Below, one piece after another: positions 47,507-55,511 of a stretch of 64,000 nt of DNA (within the stretch, counting starts at the first letter, position 1; every line of letters starts with the position of its first letter). Made by a program: the position numbers and the translations under genes. The stretch covers positions 1 through 64,000 of the forward strand of contig CAZLZR010000002.1 of assembly GCA_964564015.1 (NCBI GenBank), read 5' to 3'. Under the pieces are notes generated by a model. That model was given only the letters and a program-made list of their open reading frames with translations. It searched no databases and was not told the DNA's origin. This stretch comes from Acetivibrio sp964564015. Its GTDB lineage: Bacteria > Bacillota > Clostridia > Acetivibrionales > Acetivibrionaceae.

Positions 47507-49852
47507 CTACTCTTTTTTGTAAAACTTTGTTTCAAATCCCTCTGCCTTTAAAGGCAGTCCCTTTGCCCATGGTATCTCCTGTCCCATGATGCTGCAAAGT
47601 TCTTCAACCGAGCCTTCACCCTCTGGCATCTCAGTTATAATTTCATCATGAACATGGCCCACGATTTTATATCCTTTTTTATCAATCCTCAGCATTGCTT
47701 CCGACAGGCAGTCCCTTGCAATTGCTTGTGTACAATTGTGTACAATAAAGGCTCCTGTATCTCCCATGACAACAAAACGGTTTCTTGGGCCACTGTTTTT
47801 TATGTCATAAATCTCCTCGAAGAGTCCTGGGGTTCTAACAAAGACTTTCTTCCGTTTGATCCCGCTTATTCTAAAGCGGTCAGGCAGTTGCACTTCTGTC
47901 CTCTTAAGTCCCTCGCACGATGATGCATTTCTCCACCCCTCTTCTGTCAGCACCAAGTGGTCTTCAGTCATTCGCACACCATTAATACCAATAGTTGTTT
48001 GGAACCCTTTTTTAATAAGACCTTCATGCCTTACCCAAGAGATTCCATCCCACAACAGGTCGCTTCCAGTAATACCTACTATTCTTTTCCATCCCGAGTC
48101 GGTAAGCACTAAAGTATCAGCAGCCAGACAGTTCTCCACCAATCTTCCTCCGTATGTTTTCTGCCGGCACCACTGCTTATTTAATCCAATCCCTTCATAG
48201 GTCAGCCCATCCTTGTCGAACCTTTGGTCCTTCTCAATCTTTGGGCGTACATATGCAAGCCTTCTTCCCGAAGGAAGGGTAATAAACAGAATCCCATTTT
48301 CAACCTTGAACTTTAAGGCTCCAACTCTTTGCTGCTCCTTTTCCCTAACGGCTGTAACAGCAGCTCTTTCAACCTCATACCAAAACCTGACGATCCTTTT
48401 ATTGGCACTTCTCCAAGCCTGGACAATATCATTAAGTTCAGTATCACTTAACCCCATTTTGTCTGCTCCCATGGCTTTCAAAGCATTTACTCCTCCCTGG
48501 TATCCGCATGCCAGAACAGCCACCTTGCCTTTTGCTCTTAACTCGTATTCAGGATTACCCTTGGCAATTTTACCAATCGGTACTCCAAACATTCTGGATG
48601 CTGTCTGTTCATAAATCTTGCCGTGTCCTTTAAAAGTTTCCAGCACCCACGTTTCATTTGCAAGCCAGGCAAGCACTCGTGCTTCAATTGCTGAAAAGTC
48701 GGCTATAATAAACCTGCCTAATTTTTCTGCAATTAGAGTTGTCCGAATAAGCTCTGAAAGAACAATAGGAACACTGTCATAGAAAAGTTCCAGTTCCTCA
48801 AACCTACCCTGCTTAAGTAATAACCTTGCTGTATCCAAGTCTTTCATGTGGTTTTGTGGCAAATTTTGGATTTGAAAAATTCTTCCGGCCCACCGTCCTG
48901 TCCGATTAGCACCGTAGAACTGGAACAGCCCTCTTACTCTGTTGTCAGAACACACAGACCGTTGGATGGCTGCATACTTTGCAATGGATGACTTCGCCAT
49001 CTCCTGTCTTAAGATTAGCATTCTTTCAATTTCCCCATCAGCATCGGCAAGGAGGGTTTGTACTGCCTGTTTTGAAAGGCTATCCACCTCAAGCCCCTGC
49101 TCCTTCAGCCAATCCTTAAGCTGGGATACACTGTTTGGGTTATCAAGCTTGGTCAGCGTTTTAGCTTCCGATTCAAGCCGTGATGAATACTGAGTGTCAC
49201 ATCTTACCGCTTGGTTTACCAGCAGCATATCAACAAGCACCCCGGTATCGTTTATCTTCTGATCCAGAAGCCAAAGCCTCAGTTCCTTTTCAGGTATGGG
49301 ATAACGTTCTATCTTTCTTCTGACCTCCCGTTCTACCTCTACATCCCTTACGCAGTAGTCCTTGAACATCTGCCATTTCTCAGGTGCATGGTGTGGAAGG
49401 TTCCTTGTTCTTCCACTGTTTGCTTTGGTTGGCTTACACGGGATTGAAAAATACCGTATGAGGTCTTTTCCTGCCCTGTCCTTTTGTACCTTAAGCTTTA
49501 GTGCTGTCCCGACACCGTCAAGGTGTAAGGGCAGTCCAAGCATTGCTGCCTGAACCGCCGTACATCTCCACGAATCTGCTTTCAGTGACTTTCCCAAGTG
49601 CCTTGATAGACATATCCTTTCAAATCCTGCATTGAAGGCTGTTTTTATAACCCCATTGCTTTCTATTGCCTCAATGATTTCTGTTGGAAGTGTCTCTCCG
49701 CTTGCAAGATCAATAATCTCAATCGGATTATCATCCCAGGCATATCCGAAAAGCAGCACCTGGAAGTCCGGGGCTGCGGTATATGCATACACACCGCAGC
49801 TTATCAAATCAACACTGCTGAAGGTCTCAATATCGATAGCCAGTGTCCTCAT
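47507..49852 (-). CDS. family A DNA polymerase with a mini-intein
   Basis: The 781-residue precursor includes a 3'-5' exonuclease domain (LAIDIETFSS near residue 4, YCVRDVEVER near 167). Polymerase motif A is IIADFSAIEARVL (Asp385), motif B RAKGKVAVLACGYQGG near 439-454 and motif C VGHVHDEI (about 731-738). The intein (575-706) interrupts the segment LVEN/CTQAIARDCL between B and C. The spliced product has about 649 residues. Start overlaps the ssDNA-binding protein stop (ATGA). Confidence 0.94.
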   Translation of the reverse strand: MRTLAIDIETFSSVDLISCGVYAYTAAPDFQVLLFGYAWDDNPIEIIDLASGETLPTEIIEAIESNGVIKTAFNAGFERICLSRHLGKSLKADSWRCTAVQAAMLGLPLHLDGVGTALKLKVQKDRAGKDLIRYFSIPCKPTKANSGRTRNLPHHAPEKWQMFKDYCVRDVEVEREVRRKIERYPIPEKELRLWLLDQKINDTGVLVDMLLVNQAVRCDTQYSSRLESEAKTLTKLDNPNSVSQLKDWLKEQGLEVDSLSKQAVQTLLADADGEIERMLILRQEMAKSSIAKYAAIQRSVCSDNRVRGLFQFYGANRTGRWAGRIFQIQNLPQNHMKDLDTARLLLKQGRFEELELFYDSVPIVLSELIRTTLIAEKLGRFIIADFSAIEARVLAWLANETWVLETFKGHGKIYEQTASRMFGVPIGKIAKGNPEYELRAKGKVAVLACGYQGGVNALKAMGADKMGLSDTELNDIVQAWRSANKRIVRFWYEVERAAVTAVREKEQQRVGALKFKVENGILFITLPSGRRLAYVRPKIEKDQRFDKDGLTYEGIGLNKQWCRQKTYGGRLVENCLAADTLVLTDSGWKRIVGITGSDLLWDGISWVRHEGLIKKGFQTTIGINGVRMTEDHLVLTEEGWRNASSCEGLKRTEVQLPDRFRISGIKRKKVFVRTPGLFEEIYDIKNSGPRNRFVVMGDTGAFIVHNCTQAIARDCLSEAMLRIDKKGYKIVGHVHDEIITEMPEGEGSVEELCSIMGQEIPWAKGLPLKAEGFETKFYKKE
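47735..48130 (-). mobile_element. 132-residue mini-intein (class 1)
   Basis: Begins CLAADTLVLTDSGWKRIV, block B RMTEDHLVLT, ends GAFIVHN with Cys following (HN/C). No LAGLIDADG or HNH motif lies in its 132 residues, so it is a splicing-only intein. The Cys1 mechanism differs from the terminase intein. Confidence 0.93.
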
Positions 49853-50397
49853 GACAACAAATCATCTTCTTCATCATAGGGAAGGTCATCAAAATCCTCC
49901 TCAGGTCTGCTTCTTCCGCCAAGAGGCTCTCCATCGGCAAGCTTCTGGAGGTTGTTAAGACCACAGGCAATCCCCTTATTCCCTGCAGTGTTAAACGGGT
50001 AGAAGGTTATACTCGCCCTGCCGTAGCATCCGCTGTAAACCTCGCTCTGGTCAAGTATTGTTGATTTCTGCCTGTCAACAATGCCCGGCTGGGTAGTTGA
50101 ATTTGCATTTACAAAGTATGAATTTTCATAGTTTTCATCATCCGACCTATCAACATCTCCATCACGAAGCGGTAGCTTGAAATTGCCGGAGGTAAACTTC
50201 GCTCCGAATTTAGCAATACCGGCCTTCTTCGCTTCTTCAACCGCAGCATTTATTTTCTTGATGGTATCCTTGTCTGATTTAGGTATAATAAGGCTTACTG
50301 AATACTTCTCTTCGCCTCCGTTGATGCTCTTTGGCTTCCACACATTTGCATATGAGAACCGGACTTTCCCGGTAGTTACTTTTTGTTTGTTTTCCAT
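49849..50397 (-). CDS. DUF2815-type ssDNA-binding protein
   Basis: ATG 50397 (GGAGG 9 nt upstream) gives 182 residues beginning MENKQKVTTGKVRFSYANVW. YSVSLIIPKSDKDTI and VYSGCYGRASITFYPF are the OB-fold signature of DUF2815, the replication SSB of many Firmicute phages. The C-terminus is strongly acidic (EEDFDDLPYDEEDD), as in bacterial SSB tails. Confidence 0.85.
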   Translation of the reverse strand: MENKQKVTTGKVRFSYANVWKPKSINGGEEKYSVSLIIPKSDKDTIKKINAAVEEAKKAGIAKFGAKFTSGNFKLPLRDGDVDRSDDENYENSYFVNANSTTQPGIVDRQKSTILDQSEVYSGCYGRASITFYPFNTAGNKGIACGLNNLQKLADGEPLGGRSRPEEDFDDLPYDEEDDLLS

Positions 50398-50419
50398 TCT
50401 CTTCATCCTCCAATTTTTA

Positions 50420-51544
50420 TTAATCAAAATCCGCTGCCGCAGAATTCCACTCGCTTCGCCTGTCTGAATCCCTGACGAGTGTTGGTTTTCCAGGCGGCTT
50501 TTCAATAAGCCCCTTCAGCAGTTCATCAAACCGCTTTTTGCCTGCCATCTTCTCCATGTCCCCAAGACCTATGAGTTTTCGGTTATATATCTGTGCTTCA
50601 ACAAATCCGCTTGACAAAAGCACCTCTGCAACCTTACCCTCGTCACTGTATTTCCTGTTGGATCGTCCTTCCACCACCTTAAAGCCAGGCCATTTCTTCC
50701 TTCCTGCAATTGCTTCAAGCTGTGCATATTCCCATATATCCGAAACCCAGGACTGAAGCTCTTCTGCTTTTGCAAGTATTTCTCCCATCTCTTCGTCTGT
50801 CAGGATTTCAGGGTCTGGAAAGTCAAGCTTTGCAAGTTCAAGGTTTGCTTCCGCCCTGGCCCTGCATACAGCCTTTGCCTTACAGAACCTACAGTGTTCT
50901 CCTGCTTTGAATTCACCAAGTCCCATGGATGCCAGTTCTGCTTTTGGTTTTAACTCCTTCTCTCCCCAGTGAAGGAGCTCTTCAATCGGCATTTCATAGG
51001 TTGAAATACTATCGAGCCTCGGCTGGCAGATGGACATCCTTACAGTTTTAATATCATAAAGGTCACCAAGCAGTTCATAAGCCCCCAACGCATATAGCTT
51101 CATTTGCGGATTGTCCTCGGCAAATACCGGAACACCCTTTCCATACTTCAAATCGCATACATCCAATATCTCATCCGCTATAATCAGAAGGTCAGCCGTC
51201 CCGAATCCTTCGGGTACATAGCTTCCAAAGTCCACCTTCTGCTCAATGAGTATTACCGTATCCTTTGTCCTTGCATTAGCATCGGCTATACGCTCACATG
51301 CAAAGGAAACATAAACATCGGTGTAATCCTCAAGCTCCTGCGAATCATACTCGCTTACAGGCTTTTTACCTGCGCGGACCTTTAAAAACCTTTTAAGCTT
51401 ATATTCAGATAACGCATGTGCTGCAGTCCCCTCACTTGCATATGTACTTGTGCTTTCTGGCAGCTTTGATTCAAGCTCCGCACTTGGCGTACACTCCATC
51501 CATCTATGGGAAGCTGATGCACTTAACTTTGCATGTTCTCCCAT
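50420..51544 (-). CDS. DUF2800 (PD-(D/E)xK, Cas4/RecB-like) nuclease
   Basis: The 374-residue protein starts MGEHAKLSASASHRWMECTP, the DUF2800 signature. FGTADLLIIADEILDVCDLK has the catalytic Asp and DxK of the PD-(D/E)xK fold. A C-terminal CRFCKAKAVCRAR Cys cluster probably holds Fe-S or zinc as in Cas4. It works with the SSB in phage recombination. Confidence 0.9.
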   Translation of the reverse strand: MGEHAKLSASASHRWMECTPSAELESKLPESTSTYASEGTAAHALSEYKLKRFLKVRAGKKPVSEYDSQELEDYTDVYVSFACERIADANARTKDTVILIEQKVDFGSYVPEGFGTADLLIIADEILDVCDLKYGKGVPVFAEDNPQMKLYALGAYELLGDLYDIKTVRMSICQPRLDSISTYEMPIEELLHWGEKELKPKAELASMGLGEFKAGEHCRFCKAKAVCRARAEANLELAKLDFPDPEILTDEEMGEILAKAEELQSWVSDIWEYAQLEAIAGRKKWPGFKVVEGRSNRKYSDEGKVAEVLLSSGFVEAQIYNRKLIGLGDMEKMAGKKRFDELLKGLIEKPPGKPTLVRDSDRRSEWNSAAADFD

Positions 51545-51861
51545 CAGACCGCCTCCGCATCCTTTAACAGTTCAGGGTAATCCTCTTCCTTCACGCCTGA
51601 AAGGTTGGTAGCTCCAAATTTTGCAAACAGGCCTTTTAATGCTTTCCCCTGAAGCTTCTTCTCAGTCAGAACCGCCCTAATCATTTCCTTTGTAACCTTT
51701 GGTTCATCCGTACCTTCACAAATGTCCGTTTGTACTCCTTTTTCCTCATCTTCTCTTGGCACATTCATAACTGCTGTCTGCATTCTGTCTACTGAAAATG
51801 TTTTTACAAACTCAAAAATCTTTTGGCCCTCTTCTTGAGTCAGTTCAATCCATAACCTCAT
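51544..51861 (-). CDS. 105-residue phage protein
   Basis: ATG 51861 (AAGGTGAG upstream) reads MRLWIELTQEEGQKIFEFVK. The C-terminal half has VTKEMIRAVLTEKKLQGKAL and an acidic end. Found next to DUF2800 genes in many clostridial phages; possibly an accessory of that nuclease. Stop overlaps the next start. Confidence 0.68.
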   Translation of the reverse strand: MRLWIELTQEEGQKIFEFVKTFSVDRMQTAVMNVPREDEEKGVQTDICEGTDEPKVTKEMIRAVLTEKKLQGKALKGLFAKFGATNLSGVKEEDYPELLKDAEAV

Positions 51862-52180
51862 GAATCTCACCTTTCCTTTCTTTGAAGTATCTTATTTTAA
51901 CTCCATTCTGCGATGCCATATCTATCTCCGCTTTCATGCCTTCACTGATTCTGTTCCCGAACGCCCAAAGTTCATCTACTCTTTTTAACAGCTCCAGTCC
52001 CATATGCAATCCTGCTTCCCTTTCCTCTGGAATGCTATCATCTAAAAACTGGGTGTTATGAAGATGTGGAGCTATAGGAATAACACCCTCATTACAGGCA
52101 AATCTGCAAAAACCTCTGGCCTTTATAAGATTGTGCTCGGTATCTCCCCTATAGGGACTGCATATATACACTAATTTCAT
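51845..52180 (-). CDS. DUF4406 (nucleoside deoxyribosyltransferase-like) protein
   Basis: The 111-residue protein contains VYICSPYRGDTEHNLIKARG near the start, IPIAPHLHNTQFLDD and a MGLELLKRVDELWAFGNRIS helix. These are DUF4406 features, related to nucleoside 2-deoxyribosyltransferases with Rossmann-like fold. It may process nucleotides during phage growth. Confidence 0.85.
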   Translation of the reverse strand: MKLVYICSPYRGDTEHNLIKARGFCRFACNEGVIPIAPHLHNTQFLDDSIPEEREAGLHMGLELLKRVDELWAFGNRISEGMKAEIDMASQNGVKIRYFKERKGEIHEVMD

Positions 52181-52249
52181 GGCTTTTCACCTCCTTTTTA
52201 CTTTCATTCAGCCTTTTTACAAGTTCCTACCATATAAGCAAATCCTGGA

Positions 52250-52438
52250 CTAAGGACTTTTCAAGTTACATGATTTTGTCATCCTCTCCTCATCTACATG
52301 TCTTGCCAGTCTTTTGATTTTTTCAATAAGCCTTTGGGACACCTCACTTACATCTGCAAGTACATTTGTGATTTTCTCTGTCTCCTTCCCGTCCGTTTCG
52401 TGTTTCTCTTCAGAAATTTCAAGAATCATGATTATCAT
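52250..52438 (-). CDS. 62-residue helical phage protein
   Basis: ATG 52438 (GGAGGTGAG 4-8 nt upstream). Mostly one long helix (EKITNVLADVSEVSQRLIEK) with charged ends. No known family; position between DUF4406 and sigma-like gene. Confidence 0.6.
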   Translation of the reverse strand: MIIMILEISEEKHETDGKETEKITNVLADVSEVSQRLIEKIKRLARHVDEERMTKSCNLKSP

Positions 52439-52519
52439 CTGCCTCACCTCCACTTCTGTTTTTAAAAATGCCTTTCACTATTTAAGCCGAAAAAAGCAGG
52501 GGGGATGGCGAAAAAATTT

Positions 52520-52948
52520 TCATTTATTTTTAAAAAAGTTTAATTCGTTCATCAGCCTTCGCAATTTCAACAGAACCTTTTCCTTCCTGTAGCTTAGAGT
52601 TTTCCTTGGAATACCAGCACTTTTGGCATATTCATTCTCGCTCCGGCCTTTCATAAAAAGCTCATTTATAATAAGCATTTCATCTTCCTCAAGAGCGTCT
52701 ATAACAATAGCCAGTCTTTCCAGCATTATCTTGTCCGTGATAATGTCCTCAACCAGCCTTTGCTTCTCTTCAAGTTCACCTTCAACTTGAGCACCTGATT
52801 CCACAAGCCCTTCATATGAAAGGTTTCTGCTTCTGCTTACCTCCTCAAGGTATCTCTCCCGTCTGCCCATTTTGTAATAGGCAATATAAATATCTTTTGA
52901 AACATCAACCAATTCTCCATTTACTTTTATAAAAAACTCCTTCTTCAT
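52520..52948 (-). CDS. sigma-70 region 4-like phage protein
   Basis: ATG 52948 (GGAGG 7 nt upstream) gives 142 residues beginning MKKEFFIKVNGELVDVSKDI. C-terminal region 4 HTH is ELFMKGRSENEYAKSAGIPR then KTLSYRKEKVLLKL. Probably an early transcription regulator. Confidence 0.75.
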   Translation of the reverse strand: MKKEFFIKVNGELVDVSKDIYIAYYKMGRRERYLEEVSRSRNLSYEGLVESGAQVEGELEEKQRLVEDIITDKIMLERLAIVIDALEEDEMLIINELFMKGRSENEYAKSAGIPRKTLSYRKEKVLLKLRRLMNELNFFKNK

Positions 52949-52998
52949 TCGAATTCCTCCATTTCGTTTTGTTTGAGATATAAGCGAAATAGAGAAAT

Positions 52999-53154
52999 TC
53001 ACGGGTAGCGTCCGTAATACCAGACCCAGTGTTTCATGCCTGCAGTCCCTTTTAAACAATCAAACTTGCAAGCAGAAAAAAAATGTCCCTTAACTAAAAA
53101 GACATCTCCCCGTTTTAAAACAGAAACTTTGAAACACACCTTGTCCAAGTTCAT
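52999..53154 (-). CDS. 51-residue small protein
   Basis: ATG 53154 follows AAAGGA by 7 nt. The product MNLDKVCFKVSVLKRGDVFL continues with Cys and aromatic residues and ends KHWVWYYGRYP. It lies just after the terminator at 53176. No family; a leader or small early protein. Confidence 0.45.
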   Translation of the reverse strand: MNLDKVCFKVSVLKRGDVFLVKGHFFSACKFDCLKGTAGMKHWVWYYGRYP

Positions 53155-53175
53155 GCAACAGTCCTTTCTGAAAGC

Positions 53176-53215
53176 AAAAAAGGCCGCACAGAATGTGAAC
53201 TGTGCAGCCTTTTTT
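53176..53215. terminator. strong bidirectional terminator
   Basis: AAAAAAGGCCGCACAG pairs with CTGTGCAGCCTTTTTT (one mismatch) around an 8-nt loop. The A- and T-runs on both sides let it work in either direction. It lies about 175 nt past the end of the first early gene, so antitermination may be needed for further transcription. Confidence 0.85.
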
Positions 53216-53255
53216 GTTAACTTACATTATTTGGTTTTTGTTTTAGGCAATAAAA

Positions 53256-53287
53256 AACCGCCCGATGTTTTTACGCATCAAGCGGTT
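53256..53287. repeat. second hairpin after the early gene
   Basis: AACCGCCCGATG and CATCAAGCGGTT pair with two mismatches around an 8-nt loop. A second structure in the same 330-nt spacer; it may slow polymerase or form part of an antitermination site. Confidence 0.45.
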
Positions 53288-53390
53288 ATTTGTGTAATAA
53301 TTGCCCAGTGTACCCAGTATATCACTATTGCAATCTCATGTCAGTACCAGAACGGTATCAATTCAATCTCAATTAGGTATCAAATTAGTC

Positions 53391-53951
53391 TCATTTAAGT
53401 ATCAAACCCGTCTCATATTTTACATCTGATTTCCTCATACTCATTAATATTTCAGGTATTACAAAACCCCATAGTATCACACCCAAAAGTGTGACAGCCT
53501 TCTTCTTTTCCCGGTAGAACGTAGCTCGTGTAATATCAAGTGCTTCTAAAACCTCGCTTTCGCTGTATTTATATTTTAAAAGATAGCACTTATTGATAAT
53601 GTCAAAATACCGCTCACCTGTTTTGGGGTAGTTTCTTAACTTGAGCAAGGAACGGTCGACCAGTTCCACCATACAGTTAGTTTCCGCAACAGTCCTAAGA
53701 CGGTTTTGGAAGTGCTCCTTGTTAACCTTGGTATCAATATCCATCAGGCAGTTTATATAATTTATAAGTTCAGAATTGCTGAACTCTTTAGCCTCTGCTT
53801 TCAGTTCCTCCACATTCTGATTCAAACTCCAGACTACATTCGAATACACCTTCAAAAGTTCTTTTGCATTATGATAAGCTTTATCATCCATCCAATTCTC
53901 TAAATGATATATCCCACATACTTCAGCCACAATATTATTTACTTCCAACAC
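53391..53951 (-). CDS. first early gene, HTH-containing phage regulator
   Basis: GTG 53951 is preferred (GGGGTGAG 3-6 nt upstream). About 186 residues, helical, with a C-terminal sigma-4-like HTH (YSESEVLEALDITRATFYRE) and a short basic tail. It is the first gene from the leftward early promoter, so a regulator of early expression is likely. The RNA polymerase sigma-like relationship is inferred. Confidence 0.65.
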   Translation of the reverse strand: MLEVNNIVAEVCGIYHLENWMDDKAYHNAKELLKVYSNVVWSLNQNVEELKAEAKEFSNSELINYINCLMDIDTKVNKEHFQNRLRTVAETNCMVELVDRSLLKLRNYPKTGERYFDIINKCYLLKYKYSESEVLEALDITRATFYREKKKAVTLLGVILWGFVIPEILMSMRKSDVKYETGLILK

Positions 53952-53981
53952 CTGCTCACCCCGCATTCCAATATTTTCACA

Positions 53982-54034
53982 TTGACAATTTATAGTTCCT
54001 CTTATATAATAATATAGGAACTATAAATTGTCAA
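53982..54034. promoter_or_regulatory. lysogeny switch: overlapping divergent promoters in an inverted repeat
   Basis: The arms TTGACAATTTATAGTTCCT (53982-54000) and its exact complement (54016-54034) flank a 15-nt AT-rich centre. Plus strand: TTGACA, 17 bp, TATAAT (54005-54010). Minus strand: TTGACA (54034-54029), 17 bp, TATTAT (54011-54006). The -10 boxes overlap by five bases, so the two promoters exclude each other. The arms are natural operators for the XRE repressor at 54084. Confidence 0.9.
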
Positions 54035-54083
54035 GAATATTTCCGAACATAAGTTCTTCGTTCGGTACGAGGAGGATTCTAAA

Positions 54084-54509
54084 ATGAAATTCGCTGAAAA
54101 GCTGCGGTTGTTAAGGAAACGGAACGGTCTTACACAGGGTGAAGTAGCTGAGGCTATAGGTACCACAATGAGATCCGTAAGATACTATGAGGCAGATACA
54201 AAATTCCCTTCTGAAGTTCACTTAAAAAAAATAGCCGAGCTACTCAATGTTTCTGTGGAAATTTTAACTGATGATAAAGAAGAAATCGAACTTACAAAAG
54301 AGGAACAGTTTATTGAAAAAGCTAAGAAGACTGACAGGTTCAAAGGAAAATCCGATGCAGAAAGATTCCTGGAAAGGAGTAAGGGATTGTTTGCCGGAGG
54401 TGAACTTTCAGAGGATGACAAGGATGCTCTTTTTGAAAGCCTTACTGAGATTTATTTTGACGCAAAGAAAAAGGCAAAGGAAAAGTTCTCACCCAAATCC
54501 AGACGATGA
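54084..54509 (+). CDS. XRE-family phage repressor
   Basis: The 141-residue protein has an HTH at residues about 8-62 (LTQGEVAEAIGTTMRSVRYY) and a helical C-terminal region with KFSPKSRR end. No LexA-like peptidase domain is present; induction would depend on the ImmA-type protein. AGGAGG precedes ATG 54084. Confidence 0.93.
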   Translation: MKFAEKLRLLRKRNGLTQGEVAEAIGTTMRSVRYYEADTKFPSEVHLKKIAELLNVSVEILTDDKEEIELTKEEQFIEKAKKTDRFKGKSDAERFLERSKGLFAGGELSEDDKDALFESLTEIYFDAKKKAKEKFSPKSRR

Positions 54510-54555
54510 CAGAATTTTCTTGTATAATTAAATATAGAAAGGCGGTGAAGATTTC

Positions 54556-55059
54556 GTGCAGCATATATTGGACAAGGTTGTTACATTAAAAAAGAAATAT
54601 GACACCACAAACCCCTTTGAAATTGCCGGTTCAATGAATGTAAACATACTCTTTCATGAACTGGGTAGCCTTAAAGGATATTATACATACATTCGGAGAT
54701 CAAACTATATTGTAATTAACTCAAAACTTGACGAAAAAATGAAACATGTTATCTGCAGCCATGAACTTGGCCATAATTGCTTACATAAAGAATTTGCCAA
54801 ATATACTCCAATGAAGGATTACATGCTTTTTGACATGAGTTCCAAACCGGAGCGTGAAGCCAACCTTTTCTCTGCCGAATTAATACTATCGGACGATGAT
54901 GTTCTTGATGCCATTAATTCACAATATTCATTCCAGACCACAGCAAGTATGCTGAATGTTCCTTTGGAATTATTGGACTTCAAGTTTCAGGCATTAAAGT
55001 ATAAGGGTTATCATTTTGTTTCTCCGTTTAATTCAAGAGCAGACTTTTTAAAGAAATAG
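54556..55059 (+). CDS. ImmA/IrrE-type metallopeptidase
   Basis: GTG 54556 with GGCGGTGAAG upstream gives 167 residues. The HExxH motif in ICSHELGHNCLHKEF holds the zinc site; a Glu further on (REANLFSAELIL) is the third ligand. In ICEBs1 and similar elements ImmA cleaves the repressor after DNA damage. Same operon as the repressor. Confidence 0.93.
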   Translation: MQHILDKVVTLKKKYDTTNPFEIAGSMNVNILFHELGSLKGYYTYIRRSNYIVINSKLDEKMKHVICSHELGHNCLHKEFAKYTPMKDYMLFDMSSKPEREANLFSAELILSDDDVLDAINSQYSFQTTASMLNVPLELLDFKFQALKYKGYHFVSPFNSRADFLKK

Positions 55060-55089
55060 GCTATTAACTACTTAAATAGTATCCAGCAG

Positions 55090-55476
55090 CTAAATTCTTT
55101 CCACCAAATTGTCCAGCAATTTTCTGGTAAATGCGTTTACTATTTTTACATTTTTGAATAGACTAACAAGGCTAGGTGATACTAGGTAATATATGCAAAT
55201 AAAAATTCGACCGATAAAATAATTGTTCAGGCAATTATCCCGATATTGTCTAAACTTCTCAACCTGCCATGCGTCCTGATCTCCATATACAGCAGTTGCT
55301 ATATAACATGCTTTCCTTGTTGTCCTATTATACACCTTGTTATACATCGCTTTTTTAGGGTTAGTCAAAATCCCATATCCCTTCGGTACCCTGATTTTTG
55401 AGCGGATCGCCCTTTTTACAGAGGTTCTTGCAGATATCCGCTTTTTCAGTGATGGTGTCCTGAATCCAAACTTCAC
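55090..55476 (-). CDS. CFI-box C-terminal domain protein
   Basis: GTG 55476 (GGGAGGG 6-9 nt upstream) gives 128 residues. KFGFRTPSLKKRISARTSVK is a strongly basic start. The centre has CYIATAVYGDQDAWQVEKFR (CFI-box-like) and a hydrophobic C-terminal stretch. Frequently linked to phage lysogeny modules; the role is unknown. Confidence 0.75.
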   Translation of the reverse strand: MKFGFRTPSLKKRISARTSVKRAIRSKIRVPKGYGILTNPKKAMYNKVYNRTTRKACYIATAVYGDQDAWQVEKFRQYRDNCLNNYFIGRIFICIYYLVSPSLVSLFKNVKIVNAFTRKLLDNLVERI

Positions 55477-55511
55477 GGTTCTCCCTCCCAAAGTATTATT
55501 TTTAATCGCTT

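Larger units (their letters stand above)
3461..55059. mobile_element. siphophage-type prophage (approximate limits)
   Basis: A contiguous minus-strand phage genome runs from serine recombinases at the left to the repressor/ImmA pair at the right. It contains full packaging, head, tail, lysis, replication and regulation modules. The left limit is probably in the 67 bp between the recombinase stop and the HAD-like gene. The right limit is uncertain: the CFI-box protein at 55.1 kb could still be phage, and the accessory operon to 62.6 kb could be phage cargo or host. I could not find an attL/attR core by eye, because serine integrases leave very short cores. Confidence 0.8.
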
